A DNA stretch of 64,000 nt from an uncultured Pelagibacteraceae bacterium (GTDB lineage Bacteria > Pseudomonadota > Alphaproteobacteria > Pelagibacterales > Pelagibacteraceae), in the NCBI GenBank assembly GCA_902530455.1, contig CACAAD010000002.1:1-64000 (forward strand). Reading direction: 5' to 3'. The notes under the pieces are model-generated. The model did no database searches. It worked only from the letters and a program-made list of their open reading frames with translations, and was not told the DNA's origin. Of this stretch, positions 51,504-61,101 are shown piece by piece (position 1 is the stretch's first letter; each line of letters opens with the position of its first letter). The translations under genes and the position numbers were made by a program.

Positions 51504-52128
51504 GATTGATAAAAAAAATACCATTTTAGCATTCGGAAATAAAGAATTTAATAATTCTTTAAATGAAATTAAAGAATTTCTTAGTTTCAATTTAATAATT
51601 TTAGATAATATTAAAGACTATAATTTTTCAGAAAATTATCAGGGAATTATAATCCACGAGGATGCTTTTAAAGATAAAAATTTGAAAGATTTAATCAATA
51701 ATCAAAACGTTAATAAAATTATCTTTTACAATTCAAAAAAAGTTCAAGATTTAAATGCTGAAAAATTAAATTTACCCGCATCTTTTGATCAAATTAATAA
51801 AATTGTAATAAACAATATAGTAAAAAAAAAATTTAAAACAAATTCATCTCTAAAAATAAATAATTACAAGTTAGATAAAAACTTAAGACAATTAATCAAA
51901 GATACTGTCTATTTAGAGTTAACTGAAAAAGAAATAGATCTTATAGAGTTATTAAAAAAAAAATCATTTATAAAAAAAAAGGAAATTCTCTCTACCATTT
52001 GGAAATATTCAGATGATGCAGACACACATACCGTAGAGACACATATTTATAGATTAAGAAAAAAAATTAAAGATATTTTTAATGATGAAAAATTTATTAA
52101 AAGTTCAAAAAAAGGATATACCATTTGA
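51502..52128 (+). CDS. OmpR/PhoB-type winged-helix regulator with degenerate receiver domain
   Basis: C-terminal LTEKEIDLIELL...TVETHIYRLRKKIKDIF...SSKKGYTI; N-terminal half lacks recognisable receiver acidic pocket. Confidence 0.85.
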   Translation: MIDKKNTILAFGNKEFNNSLNEIKEFLSFNLIILDNIKDYNFSENYQGIIIHEDAFKDKNLKDLINNQNVNKIIFYNSKKVQDLNAEKLNLPASFDQINKIVINNIVKKKFKTNSSLKINNYKLDKNLRQLIKDTVYLELTEKEIDLIELLKKKSFIKKKEILSTIWKYSDDADTHTVETHIYRLRKKIKDIFNDEKFIKSSKKGYTI

Positions 52129-52253
52129 AAAAGAGAAATAAGTTTGCCAAAGATTTAATGACCCCAAAATACCGGACAAGAGTCGTAAAACCAAAAAAAG
52201 GTAAAGGTAGTTTTAAGAGAAAAAGAAACAAAAAGTTTTTGGAATTAAATTAA
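52125..52253 (+). CDS. arfA: ArfA-like alternative ribosome-rescue factor
   Basis: TTG start overlapping the upstream TGA: (M)KKRNKFAKDLMTPKYRTRVVKPKKGKGSFKRKRNKKFLELN*. Matches ArfA core RxRVxxxKKGKGS[YF]xRK; 42 aa, missed by the ORF track. Confidence 0.78.
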   Translation: MKKRNKFAKDLMTPKYRTRVVKPKKGKGSFKRKRNKKFLELN

Positions 52254-52258
52254 AAAAA

Positions 52259-53185
52259 TTATAATCTTGCTCCTATTTGTTGAATTATTTTAGAGGAAAG
52301 TTCAGTTCCTTTTTCTAAACTTTTTTCCAAAGAAAGTTGATTAATATATCCATGTAAAAATCCGGCAGCAAATAAATCACCTGCCCCAGTCAAATCTCTA
52401 ATATTTAAATTTTTTTTTGCATTGCATTTTATTACTTGATCGTTCAGAATTGCTACAGCACCATTCTTACCTCGAGTTACCACCATCAACCTTTTAATCT
52501 CTTTTGCGAAAGTAACTACATCTTGAAAACTTTTTGCGCTTATTAAAGCCATAATTTCTTGTTCATTAGCAAAAGTTATATTTAGTTTATTTTTAACTAG
52601 TTCTAAAAAATAATCTTTATGTCTTTCGACACAAAATAGATCAGAGAGAGACATGGCTGATTGTTTTGAATAACTAATTGCTTTATTAAATGCTTTTTGA
52701 GGATCTCCTTTATCCCATAAATATCCTTCAAGGAAAGTCACTTCACTTTTTTTAATTATTTTTTCATCAATATCATTTTCATTTATCTTTCCTGCAGTTC
52801 CTAAAAAAGTGCACATTGTTCTTTCTGAGTCTGGAGTTATTAAAATCAAACATGTACCTGTCGGTGTTTTTTCAGATTTAATATTGTAATGGAATTGAAC
52901 TTTTTCTTTTTTAAGTCCTTCTGAATATTTTTTACCCAAATCATCATCATTTACTTTTCCGATAAAACCGACTTCATTACCCAGCTGCGAAAGACCAACA
53001 ATTGAGTTAGCTACTGAGCCCCCAGATATTGTCTTTTCAATTTTTAAATTATTAAGAAGTTTTTTAAATTCTTTTTCATCAACTAGTTTCATTGTGCTTT
53101 TAGTAAGTCCATTATTACTCAGGAAACCGTCATTTATTTTACATATAACATCGACAATAGCATTTCCTATACCTAGAATTTTCAT
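52259..53185 (-). CDS. PfkB-family sugar/adenosine kinase
   Basis: GSVANSIVGLSQLGNEVGFIGKVNDDDLG, DLTGAGDLFAAGFLHG; start trimmed to ATG at 53185. Confidence 0.93.
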   Translation of the reverse strand: MKILGIGNAIVDVICKINDGFLSNNGLTKSTMKLVDEKEFKKLLNNLKIEKTISGGSVANSIVGLSQLGNEVGFIGKVNDDDLGKKYSEGLKKEKVQFHYNIKSEKTPTGTCLILITPDSERTMCTFLGTAGKINENDIDEKIIKKSEVTFLEGYLWDKGDPQKAFNKAISYSKQSAMSLSDLFCVERHKDYFLELVKNKLNITFANEQEIMALISAKSFQDVVTFAKEIKRLMVVTRGKNGAVAILNDQVIKCNAKKNLNIRDLTGAGDLFAAGFLHGYINQLSLEKSLEKGTELSSKIIQQIGARL

Positions 53186-53186
53186 G

Positions 53187-53840
53187 TTAAGCTTTCTTTG
53201 CAACAAATTTCTTTTTTCTATTTGGGTAACAGCTTTTACAAATTTTGCAAGTTAAACCAAAGCAATCCCTTGCCTTACAATACTCTCTTCCATACCAGAT
53301 AATTTGAAGATGGAGTTTATTCCAATTTTTCTTTGGGAATATAGATTTTAAATCCTTTTCAGTTCTCACAACACTTTTACCGCTAGTCAATCCCCACCTT
53401 TGAGCTAAACGATGAATATGAGTATCAACAGGAAATGCAGGATAGCCAAAGCCCTGGGACATGACAACACTCGCAGTCTTGTGTCCAACACCAGGAAGTT
53501 GCTCAAGTTCTTCGTAAGTATTTGGTACTTTATTCTTATATTTTTCAACTAAAGTTTTTGAGAGATAATAAATACTTTTAGCTTTAATTCTGTAAATTCC
53601 AATTTTTTTAATTAATCTTTCTATCTTTTTTCTTCCCAATTTTACAAAATGTTTTGGATGATAATATTTGGGATAAATATTTTTGGTTACATTATTAACA
53701 TTTACGTCAGTACATTGCGCTGAAAGCAAAACAGAAACGAGAAGAGTAAAAGTATTTTTATAACTAAGAGGTATTGGTACCTCAGGATAGATTTTATTCA
53801 ATATTTTTTGAATAATCTTAGATTTATTTTTCTTGTTCAC
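53187..53840 (-). CDS. nth: endonuclease III
   Basis: LLSAQCTDVNVN, LEQLPGVGHKTASVVM, VDTHIHRLAQRWGLT, CxxxxxxC...C Fe-S motif. Confidence 0.97.
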   Translation of the reverse strand: MNKKNKSKIIQKILNKIYPEVPIPLSYKNTFTLLVSVLLSAQCTDVNVNNVTKNIYPKYYHPKHFVKLGRKKIERLIKKIGIYRIKAKSIYYLSKTLVEKYKNKVPNTYEELEQLPGVGHKTASVVMSQGFGYPAFPVDTHIHRLAQRWGLTSGKSVVRTEKDLKSIFPKKNWNKLHLQIIWYGREYCKARDCFGLTCKICKSCYPNRKKKFVAKKA

Positions 53841-54613
53841 TTAAAGTTTAACAGATCTCTCATCGAATATAGACCTGGTTTTTTTTTCATCAACCATTTA
53901 GATGCGGATAAAGCGCCTTCAGAATATAAAGCTCTATCAAAAGACTCATGATTTAATGTTACTATTTCTTTTCCACTTGAAAAACTCACTTCATGTTCAC
54001 CAATAACATTACCTTTTCGGATTGAATTAAAATTTATTTTTTCTCCATAAGGAAAAGTTTTTTTATTTAAGTATTTCTTTCCTATTAAATTGTAAAAGTT
54101 TTTATTTTTTCCATCCGCTATTCCCCTTCCTAGCATTAAAGCTGTTCCAGACGGATGATCTTTTTTATACTTGTGATGAACCTCATATACTTTTGTAAGA
54201 AAATTATTACCTAAAGATTTAGAGGTAATCTCTGTTAAATACATTAAAAGGTTTACACCCAAACTCATATTACCAGCCTTAAGAATTGGTATTTTTTTTG
54301 AAAATTTTTTTATTAAACTCTCTTCTCTATTAGAAAAGCCGGTAGTTCCGATTACTACTCTTTTTCCAAGTTTTGAAGCAATTTTTAAAACCTGCAAAGT
54401 ACATTTCGGTATTGTGAAGTCAACAATCACACTTGCTTTCTTAAAAGCTTCAATAGTATTAAGTTCGAGATTAATACCAGAAATTTTTTTTGAAATAATC
54501 TTGTTCTCTGTTAAAGCAACTATTTTAAAATCTTTGTCATTTTTAGAGGATTTAATGAGCTGTTGCCCCATTCTTCCTAGACAACCAGTTATAGCTAAAT
54601 TGATTTTTTTCAT
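53837..54613 (-). CDS. dapB: 4-hydroxy-tetrahydrodipicolinate reductase
   Basis: LAITGCLGRMGQQLI, VIGTTGFS, EVHHKYKKDHPSGTAL. Confidence 0.96.
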   Translation of the reverse strand: MKKINLAITGCLGRMGQQLIKSSKNDKDFKIVALTENKIISKKISGINLELNTIEAFKKASVIVDFTIPKCTLQVLKIASKLGKRVVIGTTGFSNREESLIKKFSKKIPILKAGNMSLGVNLLMYLTEITSKSLGNNFLTKVYEVHHKYKKDHPSGTALMLGRGIADGKNKNFYNLIGKKYLNKKTFPYGEKINFNSIRKGNVIGEHEVSFSSGKEIVTLNHESFDRALYSEGALSASKWLMKKKPGLYSMRDLLNFK

Positions 54614-54780
54614 TATAAAAATAGATTAATAATTACAACAATAATCAACACAATTATAGTCCAAATAAAAAGATTTTGAATTAATTGTTTCCGTTTTCTG
54701 TTGGTATTTAAAAATGAGGGAAGAACTAAAAATAACACTGCTATCAGAAAGATAGCAGACACAATTTCTTGCATAGCCAT
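54613..54780 (-). CDS. small membrane protein (55 aa) between dnaJ and dapB
   Basis: MAMQEIVSAIFLIAVLFLVLPSFLNTNRKRKQLIQNLFIWTIIVLIIVVIINLFL*; two predicted TMs, TAATG stop/start coupling to dapB; below the track's length cutoff. Confidence 0.7.
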   Translation of the reverse strand: MAMQEIVSAIFLIAVLFLVLPSFLNTNRKRKQLIQNLFIWTIIVLIIVVIINLFL

Positions 54781-54786
54781 AAATAA

Positions 54787-55914
54787 TTATGATTTTTTCC
54801 AAAATTTTTTTGCTTTTTCAAAAAAATTTTTAATAATTGGGCTAGATTTTTCGTACTCAATTTTTCGAAATTCTTCTAAAAGCTCCTTCTGTTTTGAATT
54901 TAAACCCGAGGGAACCTCAGTGACTATTTTTATATATAAGTCGCCGAAACCATTGCCTCTTAGTACCGGCATACCCTTACCCCTAAGTCTTAACTGTTTT
55001 CCATGTTGTGTTCCAGCAGGAATTTTGATCTTTGCCTTACCACCATCAATAGAAGGTACTTCCACAGAGGTGCCTAGAGCTGCATCTGTGAATGTTATAG
55101 GCAGTTCAAAATATAAATGTTCATCCGATCTATTAAAAATACTATGATTATCAACCGAAATAAATAAATACAAATCTCCAGAAGATCCACCTTTGCTTCC
55201 CGCCTCTCCTTTGCCAGAGACTCTTATTCTAGTTCCATCATCAACACCTTTTGGAATTTTAACTGAAACACTTTCATTACTTTGAATTTTACCGATACCA
55301 CCACATTGTTTACAAGGATTACTAATTTTTTCTCCATACCCACTACAATCAGGGCAAGTTTGCTGAATAGTAAAGAACCCTTGATTTGATCTTACTTTAC
55401 CTCTTCCATTACAGTATTTACATGTTACAGGTTTTGAGCCAGGCTCCGACCCTTGACCCGTACATCTAGAGCACTTTTTATAAGTTGTATAATTTATCTT
55501 TTTATTTAAGCCAGAATATGCTTCCTCCATGCTTATAGACACATCATATCTTAAATCATTTCCTCTATTTGAGGATCTTCTCGCAGATCTTCTACCACTA
55601 CCAAATACATCATCCCCGAAAAAATCTTCAAAGATATCAGAGAACGAAGATCCAAAATCAAAATTACCAAATCCTTGATTTCCTCCACCTTCAAAAGCTG
55701 CGTGACCGAACTGATCGTAATTAGTTTTTCTTTTATCGTCTGAGAGTACGTGATACGCCTCACTCGCCTCTTTAAACTTATCCTCTGATGCTTTGTCACC
55801 TTTGTTTTTATCTGGATGATATTTTAGTGCTAATTTGCGATAGGCTTTTTTAATTTCATCCTTAGAAGCGGATTTAGATACACCTAAGATTTCATAATAA
55901 TCTCTTTTTGCCAC
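54787..55914 (-). CDS. dnaJ: chaperone DnaJ
   Basis: [34 protein letters not shown]; CxxCxGxG zinc repeats. Confidence 0.98.
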   Translation of the reverse strand: MAKRDYYEILGVSKSASKDEIKKAYRKLALKYHPDKNKGDKASEDKFKEASEAYHVLSDDKRKTNYDQFGHAAFEGGGNQGFGNFDFGSSFSDIFEDFFGDDVFGSGRRSARRSSNRGNDLRYDVSISMEEAYSGLNKKINYTTYKKCSRCTGQGSEPGSKPVTCKYCNGRGKVRSNQGFFTIQQTCPDCSGYGEKISNPCKQCGGIGKIQSNESVSVKIPKGVDDGTRIRVSGKGEAGSKGGSSGDLYLFISVDNHSIFNRSDEHLYFELPITFTDAALGTSVEVPSIDGGKAKIKIPAGTQHGKQLRLRGKGMPVLRGNGFGDLYIKIVTEVPSGLNSKQKELLEEFRKIEYEKSSPIIKNFFEKAKKFWKKS

Positions 55915-55937
55915 AAGAAATTGCTCCTTTTTTTATC

Positions 55938-57863
55938 TTAGGCGCTTTTTTCTTTGTCCTCTTTTACATCTTCGAAGTCAGCGTCAACAACATTTTCTTT
56001 ATCATCACCCTTGTTTTTGGGATCTTGGTTGTTTTTATCGTCTTTTGGTTGATTTTTTTGTTGGCTTTTGTAAATAGCTTCACCAAGTTTCATTGAAACC
56101 TGTATAAGGCTTTGAGTTTTTTTTTTTATATCTTCTGTGTCTGTGCCTTTTAAGGCTTCCTTAAGATCAGCAACGCCAGTTTCAATAGCTTTCTTCTCTT
56201 CAGCTGAAACTTTATCACCGTGTTCTTTTAAACTCTTTTCAGTAGAGAAAACAATACTATCTGCTTGATTTCTCGCATCAACACCATCTCTTTTTTTCTT
56301 ATCAGCCTCTTTGTTTGCTTCTGCATCTTTTACCATTTTATTTATTTCTTCTTCAGACAAACCACCAGAAGCTTGAATTTGTATCTTTTGTTCCTTTCCT
56401 GTCCCCTTATCTTTTGCTGAAACGCTAACTATTCCGTTTGCATCAATATCAAAGGTTACTTCAATTTGAGGAGTCCCTCTTGCAGCTGGAGGTATGCCAA
56501 CTAACTCAAAATTTCCCAAAAGTTTATTATCAGCTGCCATCTCTCTTTCTCCTTGTAAAACTCTAATGGAAACAGCAGGTTGATTATCTTCTGCAGTAGA
56601 AAATACTTGGCTTTTTTTTGTAGGAATAGTTGTGTTTTTATCTATAAGTTTTGTTGATACTCCACCTAAAGTTTCTATTCCTAATGACAATGGTGTGACG
56701 TCCAAAAGCAGAACATCTTTAACATCACCTTGAAGAACACCAGCTTGGATTGCTGCACCCATTGCAACAACTTCATCTGGATTTACACTTTTATTAGGCT
56801 CTTTACCAAAAAAGTTTTTAACTGTTTCAATTATTTTTGGCATCCTAGTCATGCCGCCGACTAATACTACCTCATTAATTTCTGCTGCAGAAAAACCAGA
56901 GTCTTTCAAAGCTGTTTTACATGGGCTTAAAGTTCTTTCAATCAAACTTTGGACTAAGGCTTCCAATTTTGCTCTAGTAAATTTTAAATTTAAATGTTTT
57001 GGACCAGTTTTATCAGCCGTAATAAATGGTAAATTTATTTCAGTTTGTGTTGCTGAAGAGAGCTCAATTTTCGCTTTTTCTGCAGACTCTTTTAATCTTT
57101 GTAATGCTAGTTTATCAGATTTTAAATCTATTCCATTATCTTTTTTAAATTCGTTAACTAGATATTCAACTATAGTGTCATCAAAGTCTTCACCACCTAA
57201 AAATGTGTCTCCATTTGTAGATTTTACTTCAAATACTCCATCTCCAATTTCTAAAATTGATACATCAAAAGTACCACCTCCTAAATCGTAAACAGCTATT
57301 TTTTTTCCGCCTTTTTTATCTAAACCATAAGCCAAAGAAGCTGCCGTCGGTTCATTGATAATTCTTAAGACTTCTAGTCCTGCAATTTTACCAGCGTCTT
57401 TTGTTGCTTGTCTTTGAGAGTCATTAAAATAAGCAGGTACAGTTATAACTGCTTTGGTAACTGCTTGACCTAAATATTTTTCTGCTGTCTCTTTCATCTT
57501 TTGAAGCACAAATGCTGAGATTTGAGCAGGTGAATATTTTTTACCCTTACCTTCTACCCAAGCATCACCGTTATCAGATTTAATTATTTTATATGGAACT
57601 TTCGAAATATCTTTTTGCACTGATGGTCCATCAAATTTTCTACCTATGAGTCTTTTAACTGCAAAAATGGTATCTTCAGGATTTGTTACCGCTTGTCTTT
57701 TTGCAGGTTGACCAACTAATTTTTCTTCCTTCTCTAAAAAGGCTACTACTGACGGTGTAGTTCTTGCACCTTCAGCATTTTCTAAAACTTTCGCTTGTGT
57801 ACCATCCATTATTGCTACACAAGAATTAGTGGTTCCTAAATCTATTCCTATAACTCTACTCAT
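55938..57863 (-). CDS. dnaK: chaperone DnaK
   Basis: [33 protein letters not shown]. Confidence 0.99.
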   Translation of the reverse strand: MSRVIGIDLGTTNSCVAIMDGTQAKVLENAEGARTTPSVVAFLEKEEKLVGQPAKRQAVTNPEDTIFAVKRLIGRKFDGPSVQKDISKVPYKIIKSDNGDAWVEGKGKKYSPAQISAFVLQKMKETAEKYLGQAVTKAVITVPAYFNDSQRQATKDAGKIAGLEVLRIINEPTAASLAYGLDKKGGKKIAVYDLGGGTFDVSILEIGDGVFEVKSTNGDTFLGGEDFDDTIVEYLVNEFKKDNGIDLKSDKLALQRLKESAEKAKIELSSATQTEINLPFITADKTGPKHLNLKFTRAKLEALVQSLIERTLSPCKTALKDSGFSAAEINEVVLVGGMTRMPKIIETVKNFFGKEPNKSVNPDEVVAMGAAIQAGVLQGDVKDVLLLDVTPLSLGIETLGGVSTKLIDKNTTIPTKKSQVFSTAEDNQPAVSIRVLQGEREMAADNKLLGNFELVGIPPAARGTPQIEVTFDIDANGIVSVSAKDKGTGKEQKIQIQASGGLSEEEINKMVKDAEANKEADKKKRDGVDARNQADSIVFSTEKSLKEHGDKVSAEEKKAIETGVADLKEALKGTDTEDIKKKTQSLIQVSMKLGEAIYKSQQKNQPKDDKNNQDPKNKGDDKENVVDADFEDVKEDKEKSA

Positions 57864-57886
57864 ATTTTCCTTTGTTTACAGTTTTT

Positions 57887-57914
57887 ATATGGGGTCTAAT
57901 TACTATTCTACAAG
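57887..57914 (-). promoter_or_regulatory. RpoH (sigma32)-type promoter upstream of dnaK
   Basis: Minus strand CTTGTAG-N13-CCCCATAT versus CTTGAAA-N13-17-CCCCATNT; ends 23 bp before dnaK ATG. Confidence 0.75.
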
Positions 57915-57931
57915 GAGTTTTTTCATTTATT

Positions 57932-58495
57932 TTAATCATTTTTTTTACCTTTTTTCTTTGAAATTGCTACAAATGATGGTCTCAACAATCTCTCACCAAA
58001 CATAAATCCTGGTTGAATTTCTTGAATAATAGTACCTGGCTCAACCTTCTCATCTTCGATTTCTAGCATTGCTTGATGAAAATTCGGATCAAACATTTTA
58101 TTTAAACATTTGATTCTGACAATTTTGTTTTTTTCGAAAGTAGAAACTAAATCTTTTTCAATTATTTCTATATTTTTAATAAATTTTGTAAATTCTTTAC
58201 TTTTTTTAAGATCCTCATCCTCTTGCATTGATTTTTTTGCTCTTTGTAGGTTATCTAATGATGTTAATATTTCTCGAGCAAAGTTGAAACCTCCGAAATC
58301 AAAGGCATCTCTAATTTCTTTTTCAAACCTTCTTCTTTGATTTTCAGAGTCTGCTAAAGATCTCAGTAGTTTTTCTTCAGATATTTTTAATTTTTCTTCA
58401 ATAGTATGTTCAACTTTTTCACTCTTGGTCTCTTCAGCAATTGAAGATTTATTATCTTCTTTATTTATTTTTTCGTCTTTGTTAGATTCATTCAT
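57932..58495 (-). CDS. grpE: nucleotide exchange factor GrpE
   Basis: SLADSENQRRRFEKEIRDA, MFDPNFHQAMLEIE. Confidence 0.95.
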   Translation of the reverse strand: MNESNKDEKINKEDNKSSIAEETKSEKVEHTIEEKLKISEEKLLRSLADSENQRRRFEKEIRDAFDFGGFNFAREILTSLDNLQRAKKSMQEDEDLKKSKEFTKFIKNIEIIEKDLVSTFEKNKIVRIKCLNKMFDPNFHQAMLEIEDEKVEPGTIIQEIQPGFMFGERLLRPSFVAISKKKGKKND

Positions 58496-58536
58496 AATTG
58501 CTATATAATGTTTAAAAATACAATTACTAGTATCTA

Positions 58537-59136
58537 ATGAAAAAAAATAATATATTGCTTATAGGCACTCATAATAAAGGAAAATTTAAGGAAATAAGTA
58601 AATTAATTAACAAAAAAATTAAGAAGATTTCACCAAAAATTTTAAAAATTAAGGCACCAAAAGAAACTGGTAAAACTTTTAGATCAAATTCTGAACTTAA
58701 AGCTAATTTTTTTTTTAAAAAGTCAAAACTTATCTCAATATCGGATGATTCTGGTTTAGAAATATTAGCATTAAAAAAAAAACCAGGAATTTATTCAGCA
58801 AGATGGGCAAAACGAAGTGGAAGTTTTAAAAAGGCGATGATTAACATTTTAAAAAAAATTAAAAATAAAAAAAATAGAAAGGCAAGATTTATTTGCAGTT
58901 TATCAATAAAGTTGAATAAAAAAAAAATAATTACCTCTGTGGGAATTATAAATGGGAATATTTCATTCAAAATTTTAGGAAATAAAGGATTTGGTTATGA
59001 TCCGATTTTTATTCCTAATAACTCTAAACTTACATTTGGACAGATAAGTGGTGAAAAAAAAATGAAAATTGATCACAGAAGTATAGCTTTCAAAAAATTA
59101 AAAAGAAAATTAAAACTTCGTAAATTTTTTATTTGA
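58537..59136 (+). CDS. rdgB: non-canonical purine NTP pyrophosphatase
   Basis: LLIGTHNKGKFKEISKLI, SDDSGLEILALKKKPGIYSARWA, GFGYDPIFIPN. Confidence 0.95.
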   Translation: MKKNNILLIGTHNKGKFKEISKLINKKIKKISPKILKIKAPKETGKTFRSNSELKANFFFKKSKLISISDDSGLEILALKKKPGIYSARWAKRSGSFKKAMINILKKIKNKKNRKARFICSLSIKLNKKKIITSVGIINGNISFKILGNKGFGYDPIFIPNNSKLTFGQISGEKKMKIDHRSIAFKKLKRKLKLRKFFI

Positions 59137-60264
59137 AACTTTATACATATTTAGCTTTTGAATTAATTTACCATCTTTTAAACTGAATGTTCCAATTTTA
59201 CCTTTAATACTATCTTTTATAATAAAGTCTTTCATAGAAGTTATTTTAAAATCCTTTTTGTTCCAAATGTAATAAATGAGTCCAAGAGCGTCATAAGTTA
59301 AAATAGTAATTTCAGTAGGTTGTAAACCATAGGTTTTAAAGTATTTTCTTTTGTATTTTTTAAAATTATCTATGTCAACAGACGGATAGTATAAATTTTC
59401 TATTGAATTTTCTAAAAAGATACTTTTATCAAACCATTGATTTACAGTTACAATTAAAACTTCTTCTTGATCTACATCTGAATATGCTAATGAAGTAAGT
59501 GCACTTTTTAAGCTGTCTCCAAAATCAATGATTATTACTGAGTCAAAATTTACTTTTCCAATCGTGTACTTTTGTTCTAAACTTTTTAATTCTAATTTAG
59601 ATGCCTCATCATCTTTCTCCTCTAATATTTTTACTCTTGAAATTAGATTTCTTTTTCTTTGTTTATAATTAGTTAATTTTTCAATGTCACTGGTAAGAAC
59701 CTTTGGATCAGCGCTGTATTTGAATACTTTTTTATTATTGATCTTAATGTTGCTAATTTTAGAATCAATCAAAGGTGCGTATTTATTTTTTGGATACATA
59801 ATAATTGTTTTTTTTCTCTCTTTTATTTCAATAAAGTTTTCGATTGATTTTATTTGAGACTCTAAACTAATACCAACACTTAAAATATTGGATTGAACTT
59901 TTGGATCGATATTCGAAGGAGAAATAAAGATCATATCTCTATAATTTGATAATAACTTAAAATCTTCGTGGCTTATTGGACCTATAACAATTTTAATGTT
60001 TTCATCTTTTAAAGACTCCACAGATTGAATTAATTTTTCAGGATTATTAAAACCAGAGTCCCTAGGAAATATTTTTATTTTGTCATCATCGATCTCATCT
60101 AGAGCTAGCTGCAAGGATAACATTATTGATTGACCTATATCTTTGTATTCACCGCTAAATGGAGCCAAAAGTCCCACTCTAAGATTTTTTTGGTTCTCGT
60201 TCGCAAAAGAGTTAAAATTATTAAATAATAATATATAAGTAATAATGAGTATTTTTTTTAACAT
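59110..60264 (-). CDS. penicillin-binding protein activator (LpoA-like)/periplasmic-binding fold protein
   Basis: LRVGLLAPFSGEYKDIGQSIMLSLQLALDEI; divergent from rsmI as in other proteobacteria. Confidence 0.82.
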   Translation of the reverse strand: MLKKILIITYILLFNNFNSFANENQKNLRVGLLAPFSGEYKDIGQSIMLSLQLALDEIDDDKIKIFPRDSGFNNPEKLIQSVESLKDENIKIVIGPISHEDFKLLSNYRDMIFISPSNIDPKVQSNILSVGISLESQIKSIENFIEIKERKKTIIMYPKNKYAPLIDSKISNIKINNKKVFKYSADPKVLTSDIEKLTNYKQRKRNLISRVKILEEKDDEASKLELKSLEQKYTIGKVNFDSVIIIDFGDSLKSALTSLAYSDVDQEEVLIVTVNQWFDKSIFLENSIENLYYPSVDIDNFKKYKRKYFKTYGLQPTEITILTYDALGLIYYIWNKKDFKITSMKDFIIKDSIKGKIGTFSLKDGKLIQKLNMYKVSNKKFTKF

Positions 60265-60270
60265 GGTTTT

Positions 60271-61101
60271 ATGAATAATTTTGAAAAAGGCTTATATATC
60301 GTTTCAACACCAATAGGAAATTTAAAAGATATAACATTTCGAGCAGTTGAAGTTCTTAAGAATTCTGATTTTATTCTATGTGAGGACACAAGACATTCAA
60401 CAAAACTATTAAATATTTTCAACATAAAAAATAAATTAATTCCATATCATAAGTTTAATGAAAAAAAATCTGTAAGTAAAATTATACAATATTTAAATGA
60501 GGGCAAAATTTTGTCTTTAATTTCAGATGCGGGAACACCGGTTTTATCTGACCCAGGAAATATAATAATTAAGGAATGTATTAAAAAAGACCTTAAAGTT
60601 TTTACTGTGCCAGGACCATCTGCTGTAGCTGCAGCGGTTAGTTTATCTGGATTTGGAGATAAATTTTTATTTTACGGTTTCCTTCCTAAAACCGAAAACG
60701 AGCTTAATATAAGTTTAAAAAAATTGAATATTGAAGACTTTTCATTAGTATTTTTTATACCAGCAATCAAAATAAATTTTTATATAAAATTTTTTAAGAA
60801 ATATTTCTCTGGAAGAGATATTTTTATAGCCAGGGAAATGACAAAAAAATATGAGACTTATTATAGAGAAAGTATAAATAATATAGGATCTTTTAAATTA
60901 CAATTAAAAGGTGAATTGACTATTGTCATTTCTAAAAAGATTAAAAAAAAATTATTAACAACCGATTATGTAAAAATTGAAAAACAAGTTAAAAAATATT
61001 TAAAAAGTTATACAGTGAGAGACGTTGTTGAACTTATATCAAAAAAAGAGGAAGTGCCAAAAAAAGTAATTTATAATCTCTGTATAGAAAACAAAAAATG
61101 A
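60271..61101 (+). CDS. rsmI: 16S rRNA (cytidine1402-2'-O)-methyltransferase
   Basis: LYIVSTPIGNLKDITFRAVEVL, CEDTRHSTKLL, SDAGTPVLSDPG, VPGPSAV. Confidence 0.97.
   Translation: MNNFEKGLYIVSTPIGNLKDITFRAVEVLKNSDFILCEDTRHSTKLLNIFNIKNKLIPYHKFNEKKSVSKIIQYLNEGKILSLISDAGTPVLSDPGNIIIKECIKKDLKVFTVPGPSAVAAAVSLSGFGDKFLFYGFLPKTENELNISLKKLNIEDFSLVFFIPAIKINFYIKFFKKYFSGRDIFIAREMTKKYETYYRESINNIGSFKLQLKGELTIVISKKIKKKLLTTDYVKIEKQVKKYLKSYTVRDVVELISKKEEVPKKVIYNLCIENKK

Noticed and set aside
54701-55147. Antisense ORF of 148 aa opposite dnaJ
   Set aside because: Overlaps conserved dnaJ; composition typical of a shadow frame.
56851-57291. Antisense ORF of 146 aa opposite dnaK
   Set aside because: dnaK is well known for long antisense shadow ORFs caused by codon bias; no independent support.
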